DNA from: Glaciihabitans sp. dw_435
GTDB taxonomy: Bacteria > Actinomycetota > Actinomycetes > Actinomycetales > Microbacteriaceae
Direction of reading: 5' to 3'
DNA length: 64,000 nucleotides
Assembly: GCF_018449675.1 (NCBI RefSeq)
Contig: NZ_JAAVUZ010000001.1
Location: 186,001-250,000 of the forward strand
Shown: positions 9,414 through 18,933 of the stretch, piece by piece
How the letters are laid out: the number at the start of each line of letters is the position of its first letter
How positions within the stretch are numbered: position 1 is the first letter of the stretch
The notes under the pieces: model-generated
Told to the model about the DNA's origin: nothing
The model's input: only the letters and a program-made list of their open reading frames with translations
Database searches by the model: none
Made by a program: the position numbers and the translations under genes

Positions 9414-9697
9414 GCGTCCTGTCCAGTGTGATCGATGCCGCGGTTGTCGCGGTCGGGTCCACTCCTACCCCGTCGCCGAGCCTGATTCCGGCGTACACGG
9501 GCGACCCCGACCTCATCAGCCCCGGAATCCTCGGCTTCCTCGCGATCTTCTTCGTGGCCGCCCTCACGGTCCTGCTGCTGCTCGACATGACCCGCCGGGT
9601 GCGCCGTACGCGCTACCGCGGTGAGATCCGCGAGCGGCTCGAGGCGGAGCGCGCAGCGGAGGCCGCAGACGCCGACCCCGAGGCATCCGACCGCTAA
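9410..9697 (+). CDS. small single-pass membrane protein downstream of mca
   Basis: A 95-residue protein starting at GTG 9410, overlapping the mca stop (GTGA). It has a Pro/Ser-rich external segment, one membrane span near residues 40-60 (ILGFLAIFFVAALTVLLLL) and a basic, then acidic and Ala-rich cytoplasmic tail. From memory a comparable small protein follows mca in mycobacteria. The function is unknown. Translational coupling to mca suggests the two are made together. Confidence 0.7.
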   Translation: MSVLSSVIDAAVVAVGSTPTPSPSLIPAYTGDPDLISPGILGFLAIFFVAALTVLLLLDMTRRVRRTRYRGEIRERLEAERAAEAADADPEASDR

Positions 9698-9715
9698 ATC
9701 GAACCGCAGCGCTCG

Positions 9716-10453
9716 CTAGAGCACCGGGGGATTCGTCGCGACGATGAAGATCCCGACCCAGTGGCACAGGAACGCCAGCAGGGTCAGCGTGTGGAAGATT
9801 TCGTGGAACCCGAATTTTCCGGGGAACGGGTTCGGCCGCTTCATCCCGTAGATCACGGCTCCGATCGAGTAGAAGAGCCCGCCGACCAGGATCAGCGTCA
9901 TCATCACGGCGTTCGCGGAGAAGAAGTCGACGATGAACGCGAGCGCTCCCCAGCCGAGCGACAGGTACAGCGGCACGTAGAGCCAGCGCGGCGCGTGAAT
10001 CCAGAAGACGCGGAAGAGGATGCCGAGCCCCGCGCCACCCCAGATCAGCCAGAGCAGCAGCGTCGCCTTTGCCGGGGGCAGGCACAGCACGGTGATCGGC
10101 GTGTAGGAACCGGCGATCAGCAGAAAGATGTTGGCGTGGTCGAGGCGCTTGAGCAGAAGTCGCGCGCGGTCGCTCCAGGTGAAGCGGTGGTACAGCGCCG
10201 AGACGCCAAACAGCAGCAGAGAGGATGCCACGAAGATGGCCGAACTCGTCTTGGCCGCTACACCCTCGGCGAAAACGATGAGGATGACGCCCAACACGAT
10301 GGCGAGGGGGAAGGTGCCCGCGTGGATCCAGCCACGCCAGGTTGGTTTCGCGTCGAGGGCCGAGAAGGCGACCGCGTCATCCAACAGGGGAACGTTGGGA
10401 AGATCGGGGCCGGCGTCGTCGGAGGCGGGCGACTGTGACCGGCTCGTTGTCAT
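9716..10453 (-). CDS. hemolysin III / TrhA (PAQR) family membrane protein
   Basis: A 245-residue seven-span membrane protein. Family hallmarks are visible: an N-terminal HAGTFPL segment, SALYHRFTW after the second span, KRLDHANIFLLIAGSYTPI in the middle, and a C-terminal FGFHEIFHTLTLLAFLCHWVG with the clustered histidines. PAQR/TrhA proteins are hydrolase-like proteins linked to membrane fluidity. The start is the ATG at 10453, chosen because the longer upstream frame is antisense to the neighbouring prenyltransferase. It is divergent from the prenyltransferase gene. Confidence 0.88.
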   Translation of the reverse strand: MTTSRSQSPASDDAGPDLPNVPLLDDAVAFSALDAKPTWRGWIHAGTFPLAIVLGVILIVFAEGVAAKTSSAIFVASSLLLFGVSALYHRFTWSDRARLLLKRLDHANIFLLIAGSYTPITVLCLPPAKATLLLWLIWGGAGLGILFRVFWIHAPRWLYVPLYLSLGWGALAFIVDFFSANAVMMTLILVGGLFYSIGAVIYGMKRPNPFPGKFGFHEIFHTLTLLAFLCHWVGIFIVATNPPVL

Positions 10454-10516
10454 GGCGCCAGCATACGGCAGCCCCAAATCGACGGGGTTGCCAGCCAATT
10501 GGGCTAGCGTAGCTAT

Positions 10517-11296
10517 GTGAAACAGAGGGAAGTACCGCTGGGGCGAGGCCTCCTCTACAACCTCTATCAGCGCAGACTTCGCCGCTGGCTCGGGACGCAG
10601 GAGCTTCCGCGACACGTCGCCATGATCGTGGACGGCAACCGGCGCTGGGCCAAGCAACGCGCCCTCGAGTCGGCCGCGCACGGCCACCGCGCGGGTGCGC
10701 TCAAGATCCACGAATTTCTCACCTGGTGTGACGACCTCGGCATCTCCGTCGTCACCCTGTACCTGCTGTCCGCCGACAACGTCACGAGTCGTCCCTCGGA
10801 AGAGCTCGCCGAGCTGCAGGAGATCATTGGCGGGCTTGCCGAAGACCTCTCCCACCAGGGCAGCTGGCGCGTACAGCACGTGGGTCGCACCGAGGGGCTG
10901 CCCCAGCCGCTCGTGGACGCGCTCGCCGATGCGGAAGCCCGCACGGCGAACAACACCGGCCTGCACATCAACCTCGCCGTGGGATACGGCGGTCGTCGCG
11001 AGATCGCCGACGCGATGCGCAGCATCCTGCGCAGTCACGTCGGTGGGGACGTCGAGGAACTCGCCGAGCTCCTCACTCCCGACCTCATCGCGGAGCACCT
11101 CTACACGGGCGGCCAGCCCGATCCCGACCTGGTCATCCGAACCTCGGGCGAGCAGCGGATGAGCGACTTCATGCTGTGGCAGAGCGCCCACAGCGAGTTT
11201 TACTTCGTCGACGCGCTCTACCCTGACCTCCGCGAGGTCGACTTCCTCCGCGCCATCCGCGACTTCGCCCGGCGGGAGCGGCGGTTCGGCTCGTGA
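10517..11296 (+). CDS. uppS: cis-prenyltransferase (isoprenyl transferase, UppS family)
   Basis: A 259-residue Z-type prenyl diphosphate synthase that builds the polyprenyl carrier for cell-wall glycans. The catalytic Asp is at residue 39 in MIVDGNRRWAKQR, and the RTSGEQRMSDFMLWQ signature near residues 210-225 binds the diphosphate. Position beside mca and hemolysin III matches, from memory, the mycobacterial short-chain Z-farnesyl synthase locus. It may therefore make a short C15 product and not the full-length carrier; the sequence alone cannot decide. Its stop overlaps the next GTG. Confidence 0.88.
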   Translation: MKQREVPLGRGLLYNLYQRRLRRWLGTQELPRHVAMIVDGNRRWAKQRALESAAHGHRAGALKIHEFLTWCDDLGISVVTLYLLSADNVTSRPSEELAELQEIIGGLAEDLSHQGSWRVQHVGRTEGLPQPLVDALADAEARTANNTGLHINLAVGYGGRREIADAMRSILRSHVGGDVEELAELLTPDLIAEHLYTGGQPDPDLVIRTSGEQRMSDFMLWQSAHSEFYFVDALYPDLREVDFLRAIRDFARRERRFGS

Positions 11297-12417
11297 GAAG
11301 CATCGAGACGCACATCAACGGATTTTCGGATGACCCGGGGTACCTGGATTTCGCCCGCGTCGGGCCGATCGCCCGCTCCGTCGTGGAGGAGCAGCTCGCC
11401 CAGGTAGAACTCCTCGGGAAGGCCCGCTTCGGCACTATCGACGGACTGCGCTCGCAGGATGAGCGGGTCCGTGAGGCCGTCGCCCGGACCATCGGTTTCC
11501 ACGCCGACCAGGTCGTGTTCCAGCCCAACACGTCCACCGGGATCATGCACGCGATGTTTGGCATCACGGGCGGCGTTGCCCTGTCCCCGGGCGAGTTTCC
11601 GGCACTGACCGTTGCCGCCGTCCGCGCGCAGGAAGCGCTCGGGGTTCTCGCGCCGCTGTGGTTGGAAACCGACCACGGACACCTCACGCCTGGCAACATC
11701 CGCGACCAGCTCACCCCGTCCACGCAGGCCGTCGCTGTCAGCCTCGTCGACTTCCGCACGGGCTACCTCGTCGACCTGGACGGCATTCGCCAGGTCATCG
11801 GCGACCGCCTGCTCATCGTCGACGCGATCCAGGGCTTCGGCGTCGTCGATGCACCCTACGAGGTAGCCGACGTGATCGTCTCCGGCGGCCAGAAGTGGGT
11901 GCGCTCGGGATGGGGCACGGGTTTTCTCGCGCTGAGCGACCGGGCCCGCGACCAGCTGACGCCCGTCTTCTCCGGTTTTCCCGGCACCGAGGCCGAGGGG
12001 GAGTCCCTCGACGAGGTACTCCCGCCGGCCCGCGGAGCCCGCGCCTTCCAGATCAGTAACCCCGACCCGATCGCCCAGGCGCGGTTCGCCGTGGCCCTGG
12101 AAGACATCACCGAGGTGGGTGTCTCCGCCATCAACGCGGTCATCGCCGAGAAGGTGTCCAGGGTCATCGACCTCGCGGACGAGTACGCCCTCGCCGTGGT
12201 GTCGCCGAGGTCGGAAGCGGAGAGAGCGGGAATCGTGGTGCTGGAACCGGCTCCCGACCAGCTCACCGTGCTGACCGCCTCGCTCTACAACCACGGGGTC
12301 ACGACCTCGTCGCGCGGGGGAACCGTGCGCCTAAGCCCGCACGTCTCCACCGATGAGGAGACGTTCGACATGCTGAGGGCGAGCTTCGTCAGCTACGCGT
12401 CCGCCATTCAGGTCTGA
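11293..12417 (+). CDS. class V aminotransferase-fold PLP enzyme
   Basis: A 374-residue fold-type I PLP enzyme. The Schiff-base lysine is K201 in SGGQKWVRSGWGTGF, with the upstream PLP aspartate in LLIVDAIQGFG. It resembles cysteine-desulfurase or kynureninase-like class V aminotransferases, but I see no active-site cysteine loop typical of NifS/SufS. GTG 11293 overlaps the uppS stop, so the two are co-translated. Substrate unknown. Confidence 0.75.
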   Translation: MRSIETHINGFSDDPGYLDFARVGPIARSVVEEQLAQVELLGKARFGTIDGLRSQDERVREAVARTIGFHADQVVFQPNTSTGIMHAMFGITGGVALSPGEFPALTVAAVRAQEALGVLAPLWLETDHGHLTPGNIRDQLTPSTQAVAVSLVDFRTGYLVDLDGIRQVIGDRLLIVDAIQGFGVVDAPYEVADVIVSGGQKWVRSGWGTGFLALSDRARDQLTPVFSGFPGTEAEGESLDEVLPPARGARAFQISNPDPIAQARFAVALEDITEVGVSAINAVIAEKVSRVIDLADEYALAVVSPRSEAERAGIVVLEPAPDQLTVLTASLYNHGVTTSSRGGTVRLSPHVSTDEETFDMLRASFVSYASAIQV

Positions 12418-12638
12418 CCGTAACGCTACTGGCGCACGGCTAACGTCCACCTAGGTTTAACCTTGCCGTAACACGATCACGGGCGTGTCGATTGTGCGGC
12501 TGTCGGTGGGTGCGCCTAGCGTCAGACACATCAGGTAAGGCACCTGGTCGGGATGGCCACGTAAGTTCATCCGCAACGCTCTTGGCCGTCTTTGCAGACT
12601 GTATCCGGGTACACATCGCACCCGGGGATGGAGTGCAC

Positions 12639-14000
12639 GTGCCCCAGCTCGCTAACCCGCAAGAGAAGATCAGCCCGACAGAGTCGGCGGATTCGAAGGG
12701 GAGGCAGGCCGAGCGCACGTACGTGCTCGACACGTCCGTCCTTCTGTCCGACCCGAAGGCGATCTTCCGATTCGCGGAACACGCAGTCGTACTGCCGGTG
12801 ATCATCATCACCGAGCTTGAGTCGAAGCGTCACGACCCGGAAATCGGGTACTTCGCGCGCCAGGCACTCCGGAACCTCGACGAACTTCGCATCAAACACG
12901 AGCGCCTGGACTTTCCCATCTCCATCGGCGACGAGGGTGGGTCGCTCCGCGTTGAGCTCAACCACTCCAACATGTCGGTGCTCCCCTCCGGGCTGCAGCT
13001 CAACGACAACGATTCCCGCATCCTCGCCGTAGCGCTCAACCTGGCCAACGATGGCCTCGAAGTGACGGTGGTCTCCAAAGACCTGCCGCTGCGCGTGAAG
13101 GCTGCCTCCATTGGCCTGGCCGCCGAGGAGTACCGGGCGGAGCTTGCCGTTGATTCGGGATGGACCGGTCAGACCGACATCCGCCTCTCCGCGGAGCAGA
13201 TGAACCAGCTCTACGACGACGAGAAGCTGTCGACCCGCCTCATCCAGGACCTGCCGGTGAACACGGGCCTCATCCTGCACTCGGACAGGGGCTCGGCGCT
13301 CGGGCGTGTGACGTCCCGCGGTCAGATGCGCCTCGTGCGCGGCGACCGCGACATCTTCGGGCTGCACGGTCGCAGCGCGGAGCAGCGTCTCGCGATCGAC
13401 CTGCTGCTCGACCCCGAAATCGGGATCGTCTCACTGGGTGGGCGAGCCGGCACCGGAAAGTCGGCGCTCGCGCTGTGCGCGGGATTGGAAGCGGTGCTCG
13501 AGAAGCAGCAGCACAAAAAGATCATGGTCTTCCGCCCGTTGTACGCGGTCGGCGGCCAGGAGCTGGGCTTCCTGCCGGGTGACGCGTCCGAGAAGATGAA
13601 CCCGTGGGCACAGGCGGTCTTCGACACGCTCGGCTCCGTCGTGTCGCAGAACGTCCTCGACGAGGTCATCGAGCGAGGTCTGCTCGAGGTGCTGCCGCTC
13701 ACCCACATTCGTGGTCGCTCGCTCCACGACGCGTTCGTCATCGTGGACGAGGCGCAGTCCCTCGAACGCAACGTGCTGCTCACGGTGCTCAGCCGCATTG
13801 GGCAGAACTCCCGGGTCGTACTCACCCACGACGTGGCCCAGCGCGACAACCTGCGTGTGGGTCGCCACGATGGAGTCGCCTCCGTGATCGAGACGCTGAA
13901 GGATCACCCGCTGTTCGCCCACATCACCCTGACCCGCTCCGAGCGCAGTGCGATCGCGGCCCTGGTCACCGAGATGCTGGAGTCCAACGAGCTGGCCTAG
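12639..14000 (+). CDS. PhoH family protein with N-terminal PIN domain (PhoH2-like)
   Basis: A 453-residue two-domain protein. The N-terminal PIN ribonuclease domain begins at YVLDTSVLL (Asp31), and the C-terminal PhoH ATPase has Walker A GRAGTGKS (about 268-275) and Walker B VIVDEAQS (Asp370). In mycobacteria such PIN-PhoH proteins unwind and cleave RNA. I chose GTG 12639, with a GGAG about 5 bp upstream; an in-frame GTG lies at 12633 and the frame stays open to 12492. A 15-bp hairpin follows the gene. Position between uppS and fumC fits the phoH2 locus of mycobacteria. Confidence 0.88.
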   Translation: MPQLANPQEKISPTESADSKGRQAERTYVLDTSVLLSDPKAIFRFAEHAVVLPVIIITELESKRHDPEIGYFARQALRNLDELRIKHERLDFPISIGDEGGSLRVELNHSNMSVLPSGLQLNDNDSRILAVALNLANDGLEVTVVSKDLPLRVKAASIGLAAEEYRAELAVDSGWTGQTDIRLSAEQMNQLYDDEKLSTRLIQDLPVNTGLILHSDRGSALGRVTSRGQMRLVRGDRDIFGLHGRSAEQRLAIDLLLDPEIGIVSLGGRAGTGKSALALCAGLEAVLEKQQHKKIMVFRPLYAVGGQELGFLPGDASEKMNPWAQAVFDTLGSVVSQNVLDEVIERGLLEVLPLTHIRGRSLHDAFVIVDEAQSLERNVLLTVLSRIGQNSRVVLTHDVAQRDNLRVGRHDGVASVIETLKDHPLFAHITLTRSERSAIAALVTEMLESNELA

Positions 14001-14010
14001 ACCTCGCCGT

Positions 14011-14062
14011 CGACGGGTGTCCCGCCGCTGATCCCCACCGGGACAGCGCGGGGCACCCGTCG
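14011..14062 (+). terminator. 15-bp hairpin downstream of phoH-like gene
   Basis: Arms 14011-14025 and 14048-14062 (CGACGGGTGTCCCGC / GCGGGGCACCCGTCG) pair over 15 bp with one G-U wobble and a 22-base loop. It starts 10 bases after the stop codon. No U-run follows, so it would be a GC-rich actinobacterial-type terminator. Confidence 0.65.
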
Positions 14063-14103
14063 TCGTGGGGCGGCCGAATCGGGGGTGTGCATAAGACGGG
14101 TGG

Positions 14104-14682
14104 ATGACCCGGGCTGCGCAGTACCCTGCCGGCATGTCGCGCGTGGCACAGCTCACCCGGCGTCCACCGGTGCGGCTTGTGTGGCAGCTCCCTCTGGCCG
14201 CCGCCCTCGCGGTGCTGGGATACCTCGCGGCGGCACCCCACCCCGCGGTGCTGGCCCTGCTCTATCTCGCCGCGATCACTCCGGCGCTCGTGCGGACGGA
14301 TCTGCGCGAGCACCGGCTCCCCAACCGCCTGGTGGTGCCGGGCATCGCGATCGGCGCGCTCACGATCGCGGCAACCTGGGTGGACAGCGGCTCCCCGCCG
14401 CTGGTTCCCCTCGTCGCAGCGGCCTGCTACTCCGGATTCCTGCTCGCCCTGTCCTGGCGCGGCGGTATGGGCGCCGGTGACGTGAAGCTGGCAGCAGCCC
14501 TCGGCCTCGCCTCCTGGACGCCCACCGTCGCCGTGCTGTCTCCCGTGATCGCCTTCCTGGCGGGCGGCATCGTCAGCGGGATACTGCTGGCGCGCGGTGC
14601 GCGCAACAGCCGCATCGCCTTCGGTCCGTATCTCTTGCTCGGCTTCTGGCTCGCCGTCGCGCTCTCTGTGCTGACCGCGTGA
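14104..14682 (+). CDS. A24 family prepilin peptidase
   Basis: An up to 192-residue polytopic membrane aspartyl protease. The two catalytic aspartates are seen in TDLREHRLPN and GGMGAGDVKLAAA (the GxGD motif). It has about six spans and lacks the N-terminal methylase part, as in TadV/short-type peptidases. ATG 14104 and ATG 14134 are both possible starts. No pilin genes lie nearby, so the substrate must be encoded elsewhere. It converges on fumC with a 9-bp gap. Confidence 0.8.
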   Translation: MTRAAQYPAGMSRVAQLTRRPPVRLVWQLPLAAALAVLGYLAAAPHPAVLALLYLAAITPALVRTDLREHRLPNRLVVPGIAIGALTIAATWVDSGSPPLVPLVAAACYSGFLLALSWRGGMGAGDVKLAAALGLASWTPTVAVLSPVIAFLAGGIVSGILLARGARNSRIAFGPYLLLGFWLAVALSVLTA

Positions 14683-14691
14683 CCGGCGGGG

Positions 14692-16089
14692 CTAGCCCGG
14701 GTGCGTCATCGAGAGCACGTTGAGCAGCGTGTCGAGCTGCTCCTCGGTGACCTCGCCGCGCTCCACAAAACCCAGGTCGATGACTGCCTCGCGCACCGTG
14801 AGCTTCGCCGCCACGGCGTGCTTGGCAACCTTCGCCGCCGCCTCGTAGCCGATCACCCGGTTCAGCGGCGTCACGATGGACGGCGACGACTCCGCCAGTG
14901 CCCGCGCCCGCTCGACGTTGGCGGTGAGGCCGTCGACGGCCTTGTCCGCGAGCAGACGGGTGGAGTTGCTCAGCAGGCGGATCGACTCCAGCAGCGCCGT
15001 GCCCATCACGGGAATGGCAACGTTCAGCTCGAAACTTCCGCTGGCGCCGGCCCACGCGATGGTCGCGTCGTTGCCGATCACGCGGGCACTGACCATGAGG
15101 ACCGCCTCGGGGATGACCGGGTTGACCTTGCCAGGCATGATGGATGACCCGGGCTGAAGATCGGGGATGTTGATCTCACCCAGCCCGGTGTTGGGACCCG
15201 ATCCCATCCAGCGCAGGTCGTTGCAGATCTTGGTGAGGGACACCGCGAGCACGCGCAGCGCGCCGGACGCCTCGACGAGGCCATCGCGAGCGCCCTGCGC
15301 CTCGAAGTGGTCCTGGGCCTCGACGATCGGCAGGCCCGAGTCGGAGGCGAGCTCGGCGATGACCCGCTGTGGGAAACCGGCGGGGGTATTGATGCCGGTG
15401 CCGACGGCGGTGCCGCCGAGCGGAACCTCCGCGACGCGACCGATGGTGCCGTTCACCCGCTCGATGCCGAGGCGGATCTGGCGGGCGTACCCGGCGAACT
15501 CCTGACCCAGCGTGACCGGCGTCGCGTCCATGAGGTGGGTGCGGCCGGACTTGACCACGTCCTTCCACAGCTCGGCCTTTGCCTCGAGGGAGACGGCGAG
15601 GTGGTCGAGGGCCGGAACGAGATCCTCGAGCAGGGCCCCGGTGACGGCGACGTGCACGGACGTGGGAAAGACATCGTTGGACGACTGTGACGCGTTGACG
15701 TGGTCGTTCGGGTGAACGGGGGATCCGAGGATTCCGGATGCCAGTGTCGCCAGCACCTCGTTCATGTTCATGTTGCTCGAGGTGCCGCTGCCCGTTTGGT
15801 AGGTATCGACGGGGAACTCCCCGTGGTGCTGGCCACCGATGAGTAGTTCTGCTGCGGACACGATCGCGCCGGAGACCTCGGGGGTGAGCACGCCGAGCGA
15901 GCCGTTGACCAGGGCTGCGGCCCGCTTGATGCGGGCGAGGGCGATGATCTGCGCGGGCTCCAGCCCGGCGCCCGAGATCGGGAAGTTTTCGACGGCACGC
16001 TGGGTCTGCGCACCGTAGAGGGCAGCTGCCGGAACCCGGACCTCGCCCATCGTGTCGTGTTCGATGCGGAAGTCCTGAGAAGTGGTCAC
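14692..16089 (-). CDS. fumC: class II fumarate hydratase
   Basis: A 465-residue oxygen-stable fumarase that interconverts fumarate and malate in the TCA cycle. The superfamily signature [11 protein letters not shown], carrying the catalytic serine, lies near residues 316-326. [18 protein letters not shown] near residue 190 is the second conserved region. It is the last gene of a leftward operon that begins at xseA, 15 bp after the carbonic anhydrase gene. Confidence 0.95.
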   Translation of the reverse strand: MTTSQDFRIEHDTMGEVRVPAAALYGAQTQRAVENFPISGAGLEPAQIIALARIKRAAALVNGSLGVLTPEVSGAIVSAAELLIGGQHHGEFPVDTYQTGSGTSSNMNMNEVLATLASGILGSPVHPNDHVNASQSSNDVFPTSVHVAVTGALLEDLVPALDHLAVSLEAKAELWKDVVKSGRTHLMDATPVTLGQEFAGYARQIRLGIERVNGTIGRVAEVPLGGTAVGTGINTPAGFPQRVIAELASDSGLPIVEAQDHFEAQGARDGLVEASGALRVLAVSLTKICNDLRWMGSGPNTGLGEINIPDLQPGSSIMPGKVNPVIPEAVLMVSARVIGNDATIAWAGASGSFELNVAIPVMGTALLESIRLLSNSTRLLADKAVDGLTANVERARALAESSPSIVTPLNRVIGYEAAAKVAKHAVAAKLTVREAVIDLGFVERGEVTEEQLDTLLNVLSMTHPG

Positions 16090-16104
16090 GGCGCTGTGCT
16101 TTCC

Positions 16105-16767
16105 TTAACTGTTGGGGCGGTCCGGGGTGTCGAGCGAACCGAGGGTGATGTCCGCAACGGCGCGGCCCTCGCGGAGGTGATAATTCGCTCCGACGATTCC
16201 CAGCGTACCGTCGGCGACGGCGTCGCTGATGAGTTCCGATTCGTTCAGCAGCTCCGCGATTGTGTCGCGCAGATGCTCCCGCCCCACGGCCTGGGAATCG
16301 ATCATCTCGACGTCCAGATCACCGGCAGGGCTGCCTCCGACGCGGCGGACGGCCGGCACAATCTTCTGGATCAGGGTGTTGATGTGTGGCGGCAGAAGCG
16401 GTGCGTCTGCCCCCTGGGAATCGATCGCGGCGCGGACGGCGCCACAGCTGTCGTGGCCGAGCACAACGATGAGCGGAACATGCAGCACACCAACGGCGTA
16501 CTCAAGCGATCCCACGACGCTGTCGGAGATCACCTGGCCGGCATTACGCACCACGAAGAGGTCGCCGATGCCCTTGTCGAAGATGATCTCGGCGGCCAGG
16601 CGCGAGTCGCTACACCCGAAGAGGGCGGCGTGCGGTTCCTGCGCAAACTCGAGCTCCTCGCGGCGCTCGACGTCCTGGCGGGGATGCTGCGGCTCACCGG
16701 CGACGAAGCGCTCATTGCCGCGCACCATCTCGTTCCAGGCGCGTGCGGGAGTGCGGGAATGGGGCAT
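16105..16767 (-). CDS. beta-carbonic anhydrase
   Basis: A 220-residue zinc enzyme that interconverts CO2 and bicarbonate. Zinc ligands and the catalytic dyad are visible: Cys52, Asp54 and Arg56 in GCSDSR, and His105 and Cys108 in GHDSCGA. It starts 5 bp after the DUF4245 gene and is followed 15 bp later by fumC. From memory this slot in mycobacteria holds glpX, which here sits at 31338 instead. Confidence 0.92.
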   Translation of the reverse strand: MPHSRTPARAWNEMVRGNERFVAGEPQHPRQDVERREELEFAQEPHAALFGCSDSRLAAEIIFDKGIGDLFVVRNAGQVISDSVVGSLEYAVGVLHVPLIVVLGHDSCGAVRAAIDSQGADAPLLPPHINTLIQKIVPAVRRVGGSPAGDLDVEMIDSQAVGREHLRDTIAELLNESELISDAVADGTLGIVGANYHLREGRAVADITLGSLDTPDRPNS

Positions 16768-16772
16768 GCGCG

Positions 16773-17420
16773 TTACTCCTGTACTTCGCCCGCAATGGCG
16801 GACGCAAGAATGGCGAACTCTCCGTCAACGGCGGTGCCGTGGAGAACGTAGGTGCTGCCGCCGATCGTGGTGGCAAGCGAGTAGGCGTAGTTGCCCGGGT
16901 CCTTGGAGCCTCGACGGTCGTACACCTGCCAGTTGATGCCCTCGATGGTGGTGGTGCCGGTGGCGTCGCCGCTCCCCAGAACGGAACCGAGCCAGCCGGG
17001 CGACACATCGATGCCCTGTTCCAGCGCGATGAACTGGTCCTTGGGGGTCAGGAAACCGATAGTCCAGTTGAAGCCACCGTTGGAATCGGGCGTGAGTTCG
17101 GCGTTGTTGGCGCTCCAGCCCGGGGGAAGGGTCGGGACGACGAGGGTGGTCGTCACTCCGGGCTGCGCCTCGGCAGCTACGGCCGCATAGTCGATGGCGG
17201 GAGCGGTCGAGGGGGTGGGGCGCACCACAACGAGCACGAGGAACAGCACAACGGCGAGCGATGCCACGAGGGCAACGACAAGATTGTTCGGCGTCTTGGA
17301 ATTGCGGTAGTTGGCCGAGTTCTCCGCCTTGCGGGCGGCCTTCTCGGCGGGCGTCTCGGGGCGACCGAGATCAGCGCGGACCGGCTCGGGCTTGGGCCGG
17401 CTGGTCGGCTCGGTCACCAT
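16773..17420 (-). CDS. DUF4245 family membrane protein
   Basis: A 215-residue protein with a charged, Pro-rich cytoplasmic head, one membrane span at residues 47-66 (LVVALVASLAVVLFLVLVVV) and a beta-rich external domain containing LPPGWSANNAEL and INWQVYDRRG. I assign DUF4245 from this pattern and from its position between xseB and fumC. The start at 17420 gives a TAATG overlap with the xseB stop. Function unknown. Confidence 0.75.
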   Translation of the reverse strand: MVTEPTSRPKPEPVRADLGRPETPAEKAARKAENSANYRNSKTPNNLVVALVASLAVVLFLVLVVVRPTPSTAPAIDYAAVAAEAQPGVTTTLVVPTLPPGWSANNAELTPDSNGGFNWTIGFLTPKDQFIALEQGIDVSPGWLGSVLGSGDATGTTTIEGINWQVYDRRGSKDPGNYAYSLATTIGGSTYVLHGTAVDGEFAILASAIAGEVQE

Positions 17421-17638
17421 TACTCGACAGCCGCGGCACGTGCCGCGTCGAGACGGGCCTTGGCGCCCAGCAACCATTCCTCGCACCGGCGGGCGAGCGA
17501 CTCCCCGCGCTCCCAGAGGGCGAGGGACTCTTCGAGGGTGGACGAGCCCTGCTCGAGCTCGTTGACCACGCGCACAAGTTCATCGCGGGCCTGTTCGTAG
17601 CTCAGGGAGCTGACGTCGTTCGGGGTTGCTGTTGCCAC
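17420..17638 (-). CDS. xseB: exodeoxyribonuclease VII small subunit
   Basis: A 72-residue helical subunit that binds XseA to form the single-strand DNA exonuclease VII. The sequence shows the usual helix pair with [18 protein letters not shown] and [19 protein letters not shown]. It lies 9 bp after xseA and overlaps the DUF4245 start by one base. Length and context leave little doubt. Confidence 0.92.
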   Translation of the reverse strand: MATATPNDVSSLSYEQARDELVRVVNELEQGSSTLEESLALWERGESLARRCEEWLLGAKARLDAARAAAVE

Positions 17639-17647
17639 GGGTTAACT

Positions 17648-18886
17648 CTATCTTTCACGGCTCGGGTCGGCTGCCGGATCTGCCGCGGTTGCGGAGAGCT
17701 TGCCCCGGGCGACGGTGAGGAGGAGAGGAGTTCCCGACGGGGCATCCACCGCGTCCCGCAGCGCGGAACCGTCGGGCAGCTGGGCGATCGCATACCCACG
17801 GTCGAGCGTGCGCTGGGGGGAGAGCGCACGCAGGTGCCCGGTCAACTCGGCGATCCGGGTCTCCGATCGCTCGATGACGCGGTGCAGCAGTTCCGAGCCG
17901 CGCGCCACGTACCGGGTGAGTTCCTCGGCGCGGGAATCGACGATCCACGACGTGCTGGCGAGCACGGGACGCGTGCGCAGCTGCTCCAGCCGGTCGATCT
18001 CGATGCGGATGAGGTTGGTCACGCGGGTGCCGATGCGGGACCGTGCCTGGCGCACCCCGGCGAGTTCTTCGGCGACGTCCGGCACCACTCGCTTGGCCGC
18101 GTCGGTGGGGGTGGACGCCCGCAGGTCGGCAACGTCGTCGAGCAGCGGGCGATCCGCCTCGTGCCCGATGGCGCTGATGATCGGTGTGGTGCACGCGGCC
18201 GCGGCACGGACGAGGGTTTCGTCGCTGAAGACGAGAAGGTTCTGGAAATCGCCGCCACCACGGGCAACGATGATGACGTCGACCTCGGGGTCGGCGTCGA
18301 GCGTGCGCAGGGCCGCCGTCACCTCGGCGGCCGCGCGGTCGCCCTGCACGGCGGCGTAGACGATCCGGAACTCCACCGCTGGCCAGCGCAGCTGTGCGTT
18401 CCGCAGGACGTCCTTCTCGGCGTCGCTGTCGCGCCCGGTGATGAGACCGATGCAATCGGGAAGGAACGGCAGGGGACGCTTGCGGTCCTGGTCGAACAGG
18501 CCTTCGGCGCGCAGGCTCTGGCGCAGGCGTTCGAGCCTCTCGAGCAGATCGCCGAGACCCACGTGGCGCATCTCGAAGACCTGCATGGTCAGCGATCCGC
18601 CCTTGACCCAGTAGTTGGGTTTGATCAGGGCGATCACCCGGTCACCCTGCTTCAGGTCAGCGGGAATCTTCGCCTTGACCGACGACCAGATGGTGAATGA
18701 CACCGTCGCGTCGATCTCGAGGTCCTTGAGCTTGCCGTACACATTGCCGCCGGAGACACCCCACTGGGTGATCTCGCCCTCGACCCAGACGGCGCCGAGA
18801 CGGTCGATCCAGCCCTTGATCTTGGAGGACAAGAGGCCGACCGGCCACGGGGCATCCACTGTCGAGGGGGCGTCGATTATGGTCAT
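17648..18886 (-). CDS. xseA: exodeoxyribonuclease VII large subunit
   Basis: A 412-residue catalytic subunit. An N-terminal OB-fold (about 15-110) contains WVEGEITQWG; the catalytic core contains ITGRDSDAEKDVLRNA and VARGGGDFQNLLVFSDE; a C-terminal helical region binds XseB. The enzyme degrades single-stranded DNA in repair. It heads a five-gene leftward operon, xseA-xseB-DUF4245-carbonic anhydrase-fumC, and is divergent from ispH. Confidence 0.95.
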   Translation of the reverse strand: MTIIDAPSTVDAPWPVGLLSSKIKGWIDRLGAVWVEGEITQWGVSGGNVYGKLKDLEIDATVSFTIWSSVKAKIPADLKQGDRVIALIKPNYWVKGGSLTMQVFEMRHVGLGDLLERLERLRQSLRAEGLFDQDRKRPLPFLPDCIGLITGRDSDAEKDVLRNAQLRWPAVEFRIVYAAVQGDRAAAEVTAALRTLDADPEVDVIIVARGGGDFQNLLVFSDETLVRAAAACTTPIISAIGHEADRPLLDDVADLRASTPTDAAKRVVPDVAEELAGVRQARSRIGTRVTNLIRIEIDRLEQLRTRPVLASTSWIVDSRAEELTRYVARGSELLHRVIERSETRIAELTGHLRALSPQRTLDRGYAIAQLPDGSALRDAVDAPSGTPLLLTVARGKLSATAADPAADPSRER

Positions 18887-18933
18887 GAGTGCCTCCCCAG
18901 CTTCTGCCGACGTCGCTCACGTACAATCACTGC

